DNA of 64,000 nt, taken from positions 62,001-126,000 of the forward strand of contig NZ_JAZHFT010000003.1 of assembly GCF_036541425.1 (NCBI RefSeq), in the 5' to 3' direction. This DNA is from Consotaella aegiceratis (GTDB taxonomy: Bacteria > Pseudomonadota > Alphaproteobacteria > Rhizobiales > Rhizobiaceae). Shown piece after piece: positions 16,830 through 26,905 of the stretch. Both the position numbers and the translations under genes were made by a program. The notes below the pieces were generated by a model, which saw nothing but the letters and a program-made list of their open reading frames with translations, was not told the DNA's origin and ran no database searches. Position 1 is the stretch's first letter, and each line of letters opens with the position of its first letter.

Positions 16830-16849
16830 CATCCTGTTCGGAGTTCCCC

Positions 16850-17401
16850 TTGCTCGAGACATTCATCCGCTTCATCGCTTGTCTCTATCGCCTGTTCGCG
16901 GCGATCGACCGGGTGTTCGGCGTTGTCTGCGCCATCATATCCGGGGTCGCCATCGTGTTCATGGCGTCCGTGGCCTTCGTCGACTCGATCGGCCGCGAAC
17001 TGAATCACCCGCTGCAAGGCGGCGACGAATACGTCTCGTTCGCGCTGCTGGTCTTTTTCTTCGCCTCGCTGCCGCTGGTGGTGCGTGACGACGCCCACAT
17101 TCGGGTGGGGCTTTTTGCTGAGCTCTACAAGCGCCGGCTGGCGACGATGGAACGCGTCTTCACGGGCGTTGTCGAAGCGCTGGCTCTGTGCGTCTTCACC
17201 TGGATGCTGTTCGACCAGGCCAGTCGGCTGAATCGCTTCGGAACGTTGACGGTGTTCTTCCAGATGCCGGTGGCGCCGTGGGTGTTTCTGGGTTCGGTGC
17301 TGAGCCTCGTCGCCACCTGGTTTGCCTTTCGGGATCTGTGGATGACCCATGTCGGGCCGATCCCGAGGCCGCATGCGATTCCCGATTACGAGGATCAGTG
17401 A
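16850..17401 (+). CDS. TRAP transporter small permease subunit (DctQ family)
   Basis: About 183 residues with four predicted membrane helices (around residues 20-45, 65-85, 105-125 and 145-165). The start is placed at a TTG at 16850 because CGGAG ends 6 bp before it and family homology begins there; a GTG at 16796 lies inside the hairpin region and is less likely. It forms the membrane complex with the large subunit, whose start overlaps this stop by one base (TGATG). Confidence 0.82.
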   Translation: MLETFIRFIACLYRLFAAIDRVFGVVCAIISGVAIVFMASVAFVDSIGRELNHPLQGGDEYVSFALLVFFFASLPLVVRDDAHIRVGLFAELYKRRLATMERVFTGVVEALALCVFTWMLFDQASRLNRFGTLTVFFQMPVAPWVFLGSVLSLVATWFAFRDLWMTHVGPIPRPHAIPDYEDQ

Positions 17402-18702
17402 TGCTCGAGATTCTCGTTTTTGGCAGCGTGCTCGGGCTGGTGGCTTTTACGCGCTTGCCGCTGGGTCTGGTGATGATGTTCTGCGGCGTCGGGGGCATCG
17501 CCGCGCTCCACCCGCGTGGACTGAGCGCGGCGCTGGCGATCTCCGAGCAGCAGATCATGGATCTGGCGCTGAACTACCAGTTCTCGGTCCTGCCGCTGTT
17601 CATTCTGATGGGCGTGTTCGTCGTCCAGGCCGGTCTGGCCAACGAGCTGTTCGAGGCCGCGCGCCGGTGGCTCGGACGGTTCAACGGCGGTCTCGGCATG
17701 GCCACGATCGCGGCCTGCGGCGGCTTCTCGGCCATGTCGGCCTCGTCCTCCGCCGCCGCTGCGACGATGGCGCAGATCGCCATCCCGGAAATGGACAAGG
17801 CCGGCTACGATCCGGGCTTCTCCGCGGGCTCCGTGGCGGCTGGCGGGACCATGGGCATTCTCATCCCGCCGTCGAGCGCACTCATCATCTATGCTCTGCT
17901 GACGCAGGAAAGCGTCGGCGAACTCTTCGTCGCCGGCATTCTGCCCGGCGTGCTGCAGGTGGTCTTCTATGTCGGGGTCATGGCCGTGATCGCCGCGACC
18001 GTGCCGCATTGGGCGCCGGTCGGCGAGCCGTCGAGCCGGTCGGAGCGCTGGCGGTCGTTGCGCAAGGTCTGGGGTGTGCTCTTCCTCTTCGGCCTGATCA
18101 TGGTCGGGCTGGTGCGCGGTTGGTTCACCGCAACGGAGGCCGGCGGCATCGGGGCGGGCGGCGCCTTTCTGTTCGTCCTCCTGCGCGGCAAGCTGACATG
18201 GCCGGTTTTCGTCGCCAGCCTTCTCGAAGCGGCCCGCATATCGACGATGATCTTCATCGTGGCGGCGGGTGCGATGGTGCTCAACCAGTTCATCAACCTC
18301 TCGGGCGTGCCGGGCGACGCCGTGCGCTTCATCGAGTCGCTGAACCTCAGCCCCGGCCTGGTCGTCCTCTGCCTGATCGTGTTCTACATGGGCCTGGGGT
18401 GTCTGATGGACGGCTACGCGATGATCTTCCTGACGGTGCCGGTCGTCGCCCCGATCATTCACGGCTTCGGCTACGACTTGGTCTGGTGGGGTATCGTCAC
18501 GGTGAGCGTGGTGGAGATCAGCCTGATCACGCCGCCCGTCGGCCTCAACGTCTTCATCCTGAAGGCGCTGCTGCCGAAGCTGCCGATCGTGCAGATCTTC
18601 AAGGGGATCATGCCGTATCTCATCGCCGACGTGCTGCGGCTCGCGCTTCTCGTCCTGGTGCCGGCGCTGACCCTATGGCTGCCGAGCTTGGTCCAGCATT
18701 GA
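17401..18702 (+). CDS. TRAP transporter large permease subunit (DctM family)
   Basis: A 433-residue polytopic membrane protein with about a dozen hydrophobic segments, the right length for DctM. The family segments GGFSAMSASSSAAAATMAQI and AAGGTMGILIPPSSALIIYA are clear, as is the repeat-related LGCLMDGYAMIFLTVPVVAP near the C-terminus. It is the Na+-coupled solute channel of the TRAP system and the last gene of the operon. Confidence 0.9.
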   Translation: MLEILVFGSVLGLVAFTRLPLGLVMMFCGVGGIAALHPRGLSAALAISEQQIMDLALNYQFSVLPLFILMGVFVVQAGLANELFEAARRWLGRFNGGLGMATIAACGGFSAMSASSSAAAATMAQIAIPEMDKAGYDPGFSAGSVAAGGTMGILIPPSSALIIYALLTQESVGELFVAGILPGVLQVVFYVGVMAVIAATVPHWAPVGEPSSRSERWRSLRKVWGVLFLFGLIMVGLVRGWFTATEAGGIGAGGAFLFVLLRGKLTWPVFVASLLEAARISTMIFIVAAGAMVLNQFINLSGVPGDAVRFIESLNLSPGLVVLCLIVFYMGLGCLMDGYAMIFLTVPVVAPIIHGFGYDLVWWGIVTVSVVEISLITPPVGLNVFILKALLPKLPIVQIFKGIMPYLIADVLRLALLVLVPALTLWLPSLVQH

Positions 18703-18823
18703 CGTCCGTGCGCGGCGCCGTCTCGCTTGCAGGCCGGCACGAAGGCTCGGGTGCCGATCCTGCGAAGGTGTGCCTTGAGCGGGCGGAATGAACGGAGCGG
18801 CCGCGGCTCGGCGAGGTTTGCTT

Positions 18824-19345
18824 CTATCCGCGGCGGTCTGACGGTTCGCCGCCTTTCGGCATGAGTGCGAAGAGCAACTCATTGGCCGATGCGCCGGATG
18901 CATTGGCGACGGAGGCCAGGGTTTCGTCGGTCGAGGCGACGGCGTAACCGCGCTGCTCCAGGTTGGCGACCAGCGCATCGGGCGTGGTCTTCAGGACCGG
19001 CGCCAGATCGGCGAGGCGGGCCTGCGTCATCAGCGGGATCGCCTGGAACGCCGGGTTGCCGCCGCGGCTGTTCGACATGTTGGCCAGCGCGAAGGGCGCC
19101 GCCACGACCAGCGACAGGATCAGCGGAATGTACAGGGTCTTCTTCTTCGCGTAGCCGACGAGCGGACGCCAATTCTTCCAGACGTGGAGGGCGAAGGGCA
19201 CAAGCAGAACCATGCTGAGCCAGACATGCATGGAATGGAATGCGCTCGGCATCCAGCCGAAAAACAGCGCGACACCGGAGATGGTGGACACGGCAAACAT
19301 GCCGGTGGTCAGCGGTGTCGCGAAACGGTTGATCAAGGTGCTCAA
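18824..19345 (-). CDS. DUF4405 domain membrane protein
   Basis: A 173-residue protein. Three hydrophobic segments lie at about residues 12-32, 38-58 and 72-90. Histidines in FHSMHVW and FALHVWKNW are placed like the haem-b or metal ligands suggested for DUF4405/cytochrome b561-like proteins. The C-terminal half is soluble, with two similar helical repeats (ADLAPVLKTTPDALVANLEQ and LASVANASGASANELLFAL), each resembling a small DUF-type helix-turn-helix repeat. Function unknown. It lies 83 bp downstream of the EF-hand gene on the same strand and may be co-transcribed. Confidence 0.72.
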   Translation of the reverse strand: MSTLINRFATPLTTGMFAVSTISGVALFFGWMPSAFHSMHVWLSMVLLVPFALHVWKNWRPLVGYAKKKTLYIPLILSLVVAAPFALANMSNSRGGNPAFQAIPLMTQARLADLAPVLKTTPDALVANLEQRGYAVASTDETLASVANASGASANELLFALMPKGGEPSDRRG

Positions 19346-19428
19346 GTCTTTTCTCCTAGGGGCCTCCGGCGCCCGGACGCCGTGGCCGCCCGCACCAAAG
19401 CGCGGGCGGATGTCTTGTCTCGCAGAGC

Positions 19429-20070
19429 CTAAAGGTTCGATCCGGAAGTTGGTGGCGTGCCCGGCGTCGTTTGCGGGGCGGCGTTTCCGCCGGGCTGGCT
19501 CGGCGCCGGTTTGGCGGGCAGGACCCCGGGCCAGGAGAAGTCGTCCTGGCTCAACTGGCCGTCGCCGTTGCGATCAAAACGGGCGATCATTCCGGCAAAG
19601 CGCCCGTTGAATTCGTCGGGGGTGACCTGACCGTCGCCATCGGCGTCGTAGGCCTGGAACGCATCCACCATGCGTTCGCGGCGCTGGGCGGACCAAAGGG
19701 TCTGGTACTCGTCGAGCGACAGCGCGCCGTTCTTGTCCGCGTCGTATTGGCCGATCTGGTCTTGGCGGGCCTGATCGATTTCGGCCTGGGTGATGGTGCC
19801 GTCACCGTTGCGGTCGAAGGTCTGAAGCTGATTGGCCATGCCTGGGCCGTGTCTGCCGTGGCCGCCCCGGCCGCCGTGCCGGCCGAACCGCCCGTCGCGC
19901 TCGAACCGCCCGCGCTGGTCCCGATCCCGGACGCGATAATCGTGATGCCATCCGATCGGCCGTGCGGCCGGGCCGGCGGTGGGGGCGGCTGGGGCCTGCC
20001 CTTGACCCGCGGCCACGCCCCCGAGGGCAAATGTCAGAGCCAGGCTGGTCCAGATGATGGTCTTCCTCAT
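19429..20070 (-). CDS. Secreted EF-hand calcium-binding protein
   Basis: A 213-residue protein. A signal peptide (about residues 1-25, MRKTIIWTSLALTFALGGV) is followed by a Pro/Ala-rich and Arg/Gly/His-rich linker to about residue 75. Four canonical EF-hands follow, with loops beginning DRNGDGTITQAE, DADKNGALSLDE, DADGDGQVTPDE and DRNGDGQLSQDD. The C-terminal tail is Pro/Gly-rich. The start at 20070 is preceded by GGAGAGACCC. It diverges from the two-component system (20256-22348), so the response regulator may control it. Confidence 0.86.
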   Translation of the reverse strand: MRKTIIWTSLALTFALGGVAAGQGQAPAAPTAGPAARPIGWHHDYRVRDRDQRGRFERDGRFGRHGGRGGHGRHGPGMANQLQTFDRNGDGTITQAEIDQARQDQIGQYDADKNGALSLDEYQTLWSAQRRERMVDAFQAYDADGDGQVTPDEFNGRFAGMIARFDRNGDGQLSQDDFSWPGVLPAKPAPSQPGGNAAPQTTPGTPPTSGSNL

Positions 20071-20157
20071 GGGTCTCTCCATGGCGTTTTCGTATGCCAA
20101 GGAGATAGGCGGCTTCGGTCGCAGAAATGTCCCCGCAGGAAGCGAATACGTCATCGA

Positions 20158-20184
20158 TTGTCGCAGCCCCCGGCTTCGCGACAA
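20158..20184. promoter_or_regulatory. Inverted repeat TTGTCGC-N13-GCGACAA
   Basis: Perfect 7-bp arms (20158-20164 and 20178-20184) in the 185-bp divergent region between the EF-hand gene and the response regulator. It is a candidate operator; TACAAT at 20190-20195 could be a -10 for the regulator operon, but no good -35 is seen. Confidence 0.35.
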
Positions 20185-20255
20185 ACGGATACAATTTCGT
20201 GCTGCACGGATGCGATGGACCGCTATCCTGCAGCGCCACAGAAAAGACACGTCCC

Positions 20256-20975
20256 ATGGACCCGATGCCGCACATTCTCGTCGTTGACGACCAGCGAGAT
20301 ATTCGTGAGCCGCTCGGCCGCTATCTCGACAAGCACGGCCTGCGAACGTCGCTGGCCAGCAGTGCCACCGAAGCACGCGACATCTTGCGGTGCAGCGCCA
20401 TCGACCTCGTCATCCTCGACATCATGATGCCGGGGGAGGACGGGCTGTCGCTGTGCCGGCATTTGCGCGAGGCCGCCAACATGCCGATCATCCTGCTGAC
20501 GGCCATGGCCGATGACGCCGATCGCATCGCCGGCCTGGAGGTCGGCGCCGACGACTACGTCGTCAAACCCTTCAATCCGCGGGAGCTGCTGGCGCGCATC
20601 AAGGCGGTGCTCCGGCGCGCCACGACGCTGCCGCGATCGAGGGAGGCAAACGCCAACGAACGCCTTGCCTTCGACCGCTGGATCTTCGACGTCGGCCGCC
20701 GTGAGGTCGTGGGGGCGGATGGCGTCTCCATCCCGCTCTCGACGGCGGAGTTCCGCCTGCTTTCGGCCTTTGTGCAGCGACCGCGGATGGTGCTGACGCG
20801 CGACCAGCTCGTCGACCTCACCAGCGGTCGCGACGCCCAGCCATTCGATCGCTCGATCGACAATCAGGTCAGCCGCCTGCGCAAAAAGCTGGAAGCCGAT
20901 CCCAAGGCGCCGGGCATCATCAAGACCGTCTGGGGCGGCGGCTACGTGTTTTCCACCGACGTGAAGCCGGCGTGA
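20256..20975 (+). CDS. OmpR/PhoB-family response regulator
   Basis: A 239-residue regulator. The receiver domain is residues 5-120, with the acidic pair Asp11-Asp12, phospho-acceptor Asp55 (VILDIMMPGEDG), the Thr of LLTAMAD and the Lys of YVVKPF. The C-terminal winged helix is from about 140 to 235 (LSTAEFRLLSAFVQRPRMVL and SRLRKKLEADP). The start is the ATG at 20256; upstream frame does not fit the family. Its stop overlaps the kinase start (TGATG). Confidence 0.9.
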   Translation: MDPMPHILVVDDQRDIREPLGRYLDKHGLRTSLASSATEARDILRCSAIDLVILDIMMPGEDGLSLCRHLREAANMPIILLTAMADDADRIAGLEVGADDYVVKPFNPRELLARIKAVLRRATTLPRSREANANERLAFDRWIFDVGRREVVGADGVSIPLSTAEFRLLSAFVQRPRMVLTRDQLVDLTSGRDAQPFDRSIDNQVSRLRKKLEADPKAPGIIKTVWGGGYVFSTDVKPA

Positions 20976-22348
20976 TGCATCGACTGCTTCCCCGCAGCCT
21001 TGGCGGCCAATTGGCGGTGCTGTTGATCTGCGGCCTGCTGGCCGCGCATCTCGTCAGTGCATACGTCTTTTCCGGCGAACGCGACCGCGCGGTGGCGGCG
21101 ACCGTTCGCTACGACGTGGTGGAGCGCATCGCCGCCCTGGTGGAGATCATCGACGGCACCACGCCCGAGACGGCCGCCCGATTGGCCGGTGCGCTGAGCA
21201 ATCGACGCACGCGGTTTTCGATCGACCCGGACAGTGCGCTTCCCTCGGGCGCCATGGGCACCGTCGAAACCGGCTTCGCCCGCCAGCTTGCCTCCATCCT
21301 GTCGCTGGGTCCCAACCTGCTCCGCGTGCGGGTCGAAGAGGCCGAGCCCGATGGCGATGCTCTGCGAAGAAGCGGGCCGAAACGGCAAGACGGCCACCAT
21401 TGGCGCGAATGGCGCTCGCTTACGAATATCGCGGTTTCCGTTCCCTTGCAGGACGGCCGCTGGCTCAACGCCACGGCCTCCTTGCGTGCGCCCAGCCCCG
21501 AATGGTCCTGGTCGTGGATCTTTACGCTCGCAGTGAGCGCGCTTGTGATCCTCACGATCGTTGCGCTGGTCGTGGGGCGGATCACCCGGCCGATCCGTGC
21601 GCTAGCAACGGCAGCCGAAAAGGTCGGCCGCGGCGAAACCGTCGAACCGATCCCGCCACGCGGCCCCGCCGAGATCCGCACGACGGTGGAGGCCTTCAAC
21701 GCCATGGAGGAGCGCCTGACGCGCTTCGTGCGCGACCGCACCCGCATGGTGGCCGCGATCAGCCATGATCTGCGAACGCCCGTCACGTCGCTTCGGATCC
21801 GGGCGGAATTCATCGACGACGATGAACTGAAGACCGATGTCATCCGGATTCTCGACGAGTTGCAGGCGATGGCCGAGGCGACGCTGGCCTTCGTTCGCGA
21901 CGAAAGCAGCGGCGAGGAGACCCGTACCGTCGATCTCGCCGCGCTGATCGAGGGGATCGTTGAGGATCAGCAGACCCTCGGTCGCGACGCATCGTATCGA
22001 GGGCCGGAACGACTGCCGTGGCGCTGCCGGCCCGTCAGCCTGAAACGGGCGATCACCAATCTCGTCGAAAATGCCATCCGTTACGCCGGTTCGGTTTGCA
22101 TCGACCTCTCCGACGACGGCGGAGAGGCGCGCATCGTCGTGGAGGACGACGGACCCGGCATTCCGGAGGCGCAGTTGGACGACGTGTTCGAGCCGTTCGT
22201 ACGTCTGGAGGCCTCCCGGAACCGCAGCACGGGAGGCGTCGGCCTGGGATTGTCCATCGCGCGCTCGATCGCGCGGGCGCATGGCGGCGATCTGAAATTG
22301 GCCAATCGACGGGATGGCGGACTGGCCGCGACGCTCAGTCTGCCCTGA
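20975..22348 (+). CDS. Sensor histidine kinase (EnvZ/RstB-like)
   Basis: A 457-residue kinase. TM1 at about residues 9-30, a periplasmic loop of about 140 residues and TM2 at about 175-197 precede a HAMP domain (GRITRPIRALATAAEKVGRG). The H-box is AAISHDLRTPVTSLR with His264, the N-box NLVENAIRYAG, and G-boxes DDGPGIP and GGVGLGLSIA. It is translationally coupled to the upstream response regulator. The stimulus is unknown; the divergent EF-hand protein hints at Ca2+ or envelope stress. Confidence 0.9.
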   Translation: MHRLLPRSLGGQLAVLLICGLLAAHLVSAYVFSGERDRAVAATVRYDVVERIAALVEIIDGTTPETAARLAGALSNRRTRFSIDPDSALPSGAMGTVETGFARQLASILSLGPNLLRVRVEEAEPDGDALRRSGPKRQDGHHWREWRSLTNIAVSVPLQDGRWLNATASLRAPSPEWSWSWIFTLAVSALVILTIVALVVGRITRPIRALATAAEKVGRGETVEPIPPRGPAEIRTTVEAFNAMEERLTRFVRDRTRMVAAISHDLRTPVTSLRIRAEFIDDDELKTDVIRILDELQAMAEATLAFVRDESSGEETRTVDLAALIEGIVEDQQTLGRDASYRGPERLPWRCRPVSLKRAITNLVENAIRYAGSVCIDLSDDGGEARIVVEDDGPGIPEAQLDDVFEPFVRLEASRNRSTGGVGLGLSIARSIARAHGGDLKLANRRDGGLAATLSLP

Positions 22349-22400
22349 CTTGGTTCGCGGACGCACCCCCGCCGTCAGGCAGGCCTGGGCTTCCTGTCGG

Positions 22401-22742
22401 TTACCGGCTCCATCGGAGCACCCAGTCGCGGACGGGCTCGATCGTATAGGCGATGCGCCAGGTGTTGCGATGGCCGCTGGCGCCGGCGGTGGACGCGCCG
22501 TCCGGGATCACCGTCCCCTTGGCGAAGCTGACATAGTTGATCGGGCTTTTCTCCGCGTCGAGATCGTCGAAGGCGAACTGGAACTGCTCGTCGGACCAGG
22601 TGGCCGGATCGTCAATGCCGGTCCGGAAGAAAAAGGCCCCGGGGTCGGTCAAGCGAAGCTGGCCGGTCGCGAGGTCGGCCCAGATGGCGACGGCTGCTCG
22701 CGCGGCAGCGATTGTCGAGCCGTTCTTGCGCGCTCGACCCAT
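22401..22742 (-). CDS. Hypothetical protein, 113 residues
   Basis: No family recognised. The sequence looks protein-like rather than an antisense shadow: a soluble domain with several aromatic-rich strands (IWADLATGQLRLTDPGAFFF, EQFQFAFDDLDAEKSPINYV, then NTWRIAYTIEPVRDWVLRW). No signal peptide. No clear ribosome-binding site precedes the ATG, so the start is uncertain. It is convergent with the histidine kinase and diverges from recQ. Confidence 0.5.
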   Translation of the reverse strand: MGRARKNGSTIAAARAAVAIWADLATGQLRLTDPGAFFFRTGIDDPATWSDEQFQFAFDDLDAEKSPINYVSFAKGTVIPDGASTAGASGHRNTWRIAYTIEPVRDWVLRWSR

Positions 22743-22835
22743 CGTGGAAACTCGCGTGAGAATACCGCGCCCTTGATCGGTGGCGGGGCAAAGCTGCTAT
22801 GGAGGGGGCCTCGCGATTCTTCCTACGACCGTTCG

Positions 22836-24638
<1,803 letters not shown>

Positions 24639-24714
24639 GCGCGCGGCGGTTGCCACTCGAACGACGGCATCGGGGCAGTCTGTTCCGGGGCGCCGGACGA
24701 TCGAACGCGTCGCG

Positions 24715-25083
24715 TTACATAAGACCGTCGATACTCTCTAGCGGTTGCAGCACGATATCGGCAATGGCTGCGGCTCCGACCATGAACGCGATCTGGTATT
24801 CCGGATCGTCCACCATGTTCTTGAATGCAGATCGGCGCGGATACTGAACCAGCACCGCGGCATCCCATCCCTGGGCGTCCCCTGTCGTGAGCACCGGCAG
24901 GCCATCGCCGCCGAACAGGATCTTCGCACCAAATCGGGCCAGAATGGGCTTGGCCATTCGCAGGTAGTCCAAATATTTTTCCCGGCCGCCATCGGGTTGG
25001 AATCGAATCAGATTCAACATGACGACGGCTGAATCGTCTCCGGCCAGGAAGGCGTCGAACGCGCCGGGCGAGAATGAAACCAT
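24715..25083 (-). CDS. DUF1330 family protein
   Basis: A 122-residue ferredoxin-like alpha/beta barrel protein. The family is recognisable by VVMLNLIRFQPDGGREKYLDYL, GAKILFGGDG and the VLVQYPRRSAF segment with the C-terminal EYQ motif. DUF1330 proteins form dimers related to antibiotic-biosynthesis monooxygenases, but their reactions are mostly unknown. Single gene between recQ and the decayed mobile segment. Confidence 0.75.
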   Translation of the reverse strand: MVSFSPGAFDAFLAGDDSAVVMLNLIRFQPDGGREKYLDYLRMAKPILARFGAKILFGGDGLPVLTTGDAQGWDAAVLVQYPRRSAFKNMVDDPEYQIAFMVGAAAIADIVLQPLESIDGLM

Positions 25084-25323
25084 TTATCTTTCCTCTGACA
25101 GGGCACCGCGAGCGGGTGCGTCCGCCGACGGTAAGGTGTCGACGGGTCAGAAACTGTCAGGATCGAACGCCGGTCACGATCCTGCCGCCGTCATCGCGTG
25201 GTGAGAATTCCGCCCGTGAACGCTGCGGCGGTGGCAGGAGACAGGCCCGCTGTCTGGGCCCGGCAGGACACTCGGCTCATTCATGTGCTTGACTCATGAG
25301 TGCAAGCCGTTTGAGCCGGGTAA

Positions 25324-25761
25324 TCATCGTCGGCTCGATACCGCGTCGGCCCGGATTTCCGCATGCTTGCCGTCGGCGCGCCCGCCTATTTCGCGGGGCG
25401 GAGCATCCCGCAGGTGCCGCAGGACCTTACCGATCACCTCTGTATCAATCTGCGCCTCGCCACCCATGGCGGCCTCTATGCCTGGGAGTTCGAGAAGGAT
25501 GGACGGGAACTTCGGGTGCGGGTCGATGGGCAACTGACCTTCAACACTATTGATCCGGTGGTCGAGGGCGCGCTGCAAGGCTATGGATTGGGCTACGTTC
25601 CCGAGAGCCTGGTGCAGCATCACATCGAGGCGGGCCGGCTGGTCGCGGTGCTGGAAGACTGGAGCCCGCCATTTCCCGGATATTTCCTCTACTATCCGCA
25701 TCGGCGGCAGACCTCGCCGGCGTTCTCCGTCATCGTCGAGGCGCTTAGGCACAAGGGCTGA
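25324..25761 (+). pseudogene. LysR-family regulator, C-terminal fragment
   Basis: The frame encodes only the second half of a LysR substrate-binding domain: FRMLAVGAPAYFAGRS, LTDHLCINLRLATHGGLYAW, YGLGYVPESLVQHHIEAGR and WSPPFPGYFLYYPHRRQ are characteristic of the subgroup. The N-terminal HTH and first effector subdomain are absent, and a stop codon (TAA at 25321) closes the frame upstream. The fragment starts in the middle of the domain, so this is a truncated, dead gene rather than a short protein. Confidence 0.8.
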
Positions 25762-25846
25762 CGGCCGATTGGCTCAGCAGACTGCGAGCCCGATGGTTCG
25801 CCGCAGTGAGCGGGACGCGCTTCCCAGGCTACGGCCACGGCCTGCG

Positions 25847-26072
25847 TCAGCCTTCGCGACCTTCGAACGCCTCTTTGGCCACCGGTATGGCGGAAACGAC
25901 GTTCGGCCAGCCCGCATAGAACGCCAGATGGGACCGCATCGCCGACGCTTCGTCCTTGCTCAGCCCATTGTCCATGGCGCGGCCCCGATGGAAGGTGATC
26001 TGTTCGACGTGACCCGCCGCGATCAATGCCACCACAGTGACAGTGACGGGGATTCGATCGCGCGGCGCGAGC
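25847..26072 (-). pseudogene. Carboxymuconolactone decarboxylase family, C-terminal fragment
   Basis: Read on the - strand the frame gives RDRIPVTVTVVALIAAGHVE, then HRGRAMDNGLSKDE and SHLAFYAGWPNVVSAIPVAK, the C-terminal half of an AhpD-like/carboxymuconolactone decarboxylase protein. The N-terminal part is missing because the sequence switches to IS481-type transposase at about 26070. It probably paired with the truncated LysR gene, a common divergent arrangement. Confidence 0.72.
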
Positions 26073-26770
26073 GCCCTGACGGTCTCCGACCAGGCGGCGC
26101 GCTATCTCTTGTGGTGCGAAGCGCTTGAATCGACGAAGGAGGCCGGCGTGGTCTCCGGCTTCCAGCGCCTCTTCGCCGAGCGCGGCTTGCCCGTAGGCAT
26201 CAGGAGCGATAACGGCCTGCCGTTTGCCAGTCCCAACGGGCTCTACAACCTCTCGCGCCTGTCGGTCTGGTGGCTGAGGCTGGGGATCGCGATCGAGCGC
26301 ATCAAGCCGGGCCATCCGCAGCAGAACGGCCGGCATGAGCGCATGCATCTGACGCTGAAGAAGGAGGCGACACGGCCACCGGGCATGAACATCCTGCAGC
26401 AACAGGCGCGCTTCGATGCTTTCCAGAGCGAATTCAACACCGAGCGCCCGCACGAGGCGCTCGGAATGAAGACGTCGGCCGAAGCCTATTTGCCTTCCTC
26501 ACAGCCCTACAATGGCCTGCCGGAGGTCAAATACCCGTTCCATGACAAGGACCTGCTGGTCACCGCCCGCGGCCGCATCTGCATGCACCGCAAGAAGATC
26601 AACATCTCCACCGTCATGGCGGGACAGCGGCTCGGCATCAAGGAAGTCGACGAGGGAATTTGGCTCGTCAGCTTCATGACCTATGATCTGGGATATATCG
26701 ACCTGGAACAGAGAACCCTGCAGACCATCGACAACCCTCGTCTAGCACGAGGTTGTCACCCATGTCTTAG
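26073..26770 (+). pseudogene. IS481-family transposase, 5'-truncated
   Basis: DDE integrase core, C-terminal two thirds only: ALTVSDQAARYLLWCEALES, IRSDNGLPFAS (second catalytic Asp), PGHPQQNGRHERMHLTLKKE (catalytic Glu), then FNTERPHEALGM. The first catalytic Asp and the HTH are absent. The usual end RLSPMS-stop is found in a different frame (stop TAG at 26768-26770), so there is also a frameshift near 26740, by an imperfect palindrome CAACCCTCG-N7-CGAGGTTG. Inactive remnant. Confidence 0.82.
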
Positions 26771-26804
26771 GGACGTTCTGTTACCTATGTCTCCGGGCCG
26801 GACA
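26073..26804 (+). mobile_element. IS481-type insertion sequence remnant
   Basis: Holds the truncated transposase and the right end, which finishes in CTCCGGGCCGGACA (terminal inverted repeat, about 26779-26804). The left end is deleted and fused to the carboxymuconolactone decarboxylase fragment. The right end stops 11 bp before the 3' CCA of tRNA-Ser. Confidence 0.7.
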
Positions 26805-26815
26805 CAACTTAGGTA

Positions 26816-26905
26816 TGGCGGAGAGAGAGGGATTCGAACCCTCGATACGGTTTCCCGTATACACGCGTTCCAGGCGTGCGCCTTCGACCGCTCGGCCATC
26901 TCTCC
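26816..26905 (-). tRNA. tRNA-Ser (anticodon GGA)
   Basis: On the - strand: acceptor stem GGAGAGA pairing TCTCTCC, discriminator G and encoded CCA; D-arm GCCGAGCGGTCGAAGGC; anticodon stem-loop CACGCCTGGAACGCGTG with anticodon GGA; long variable arm TATACGGGAAACCGTAT typical of class II serine tRNAs; T-arm GAGGGTTCGAATCCCTC. All stems pair. Reads UCC and UCU codons. Confidence 0.96.

Noticed and set aside
26816..26905. tRNA-Ser as a used attachment site with a flanking direct repeat
   Set aside because: No second copy of the tRNA 3' end was found in the window, and no integrase gene is present, so no att pair can be claimed.
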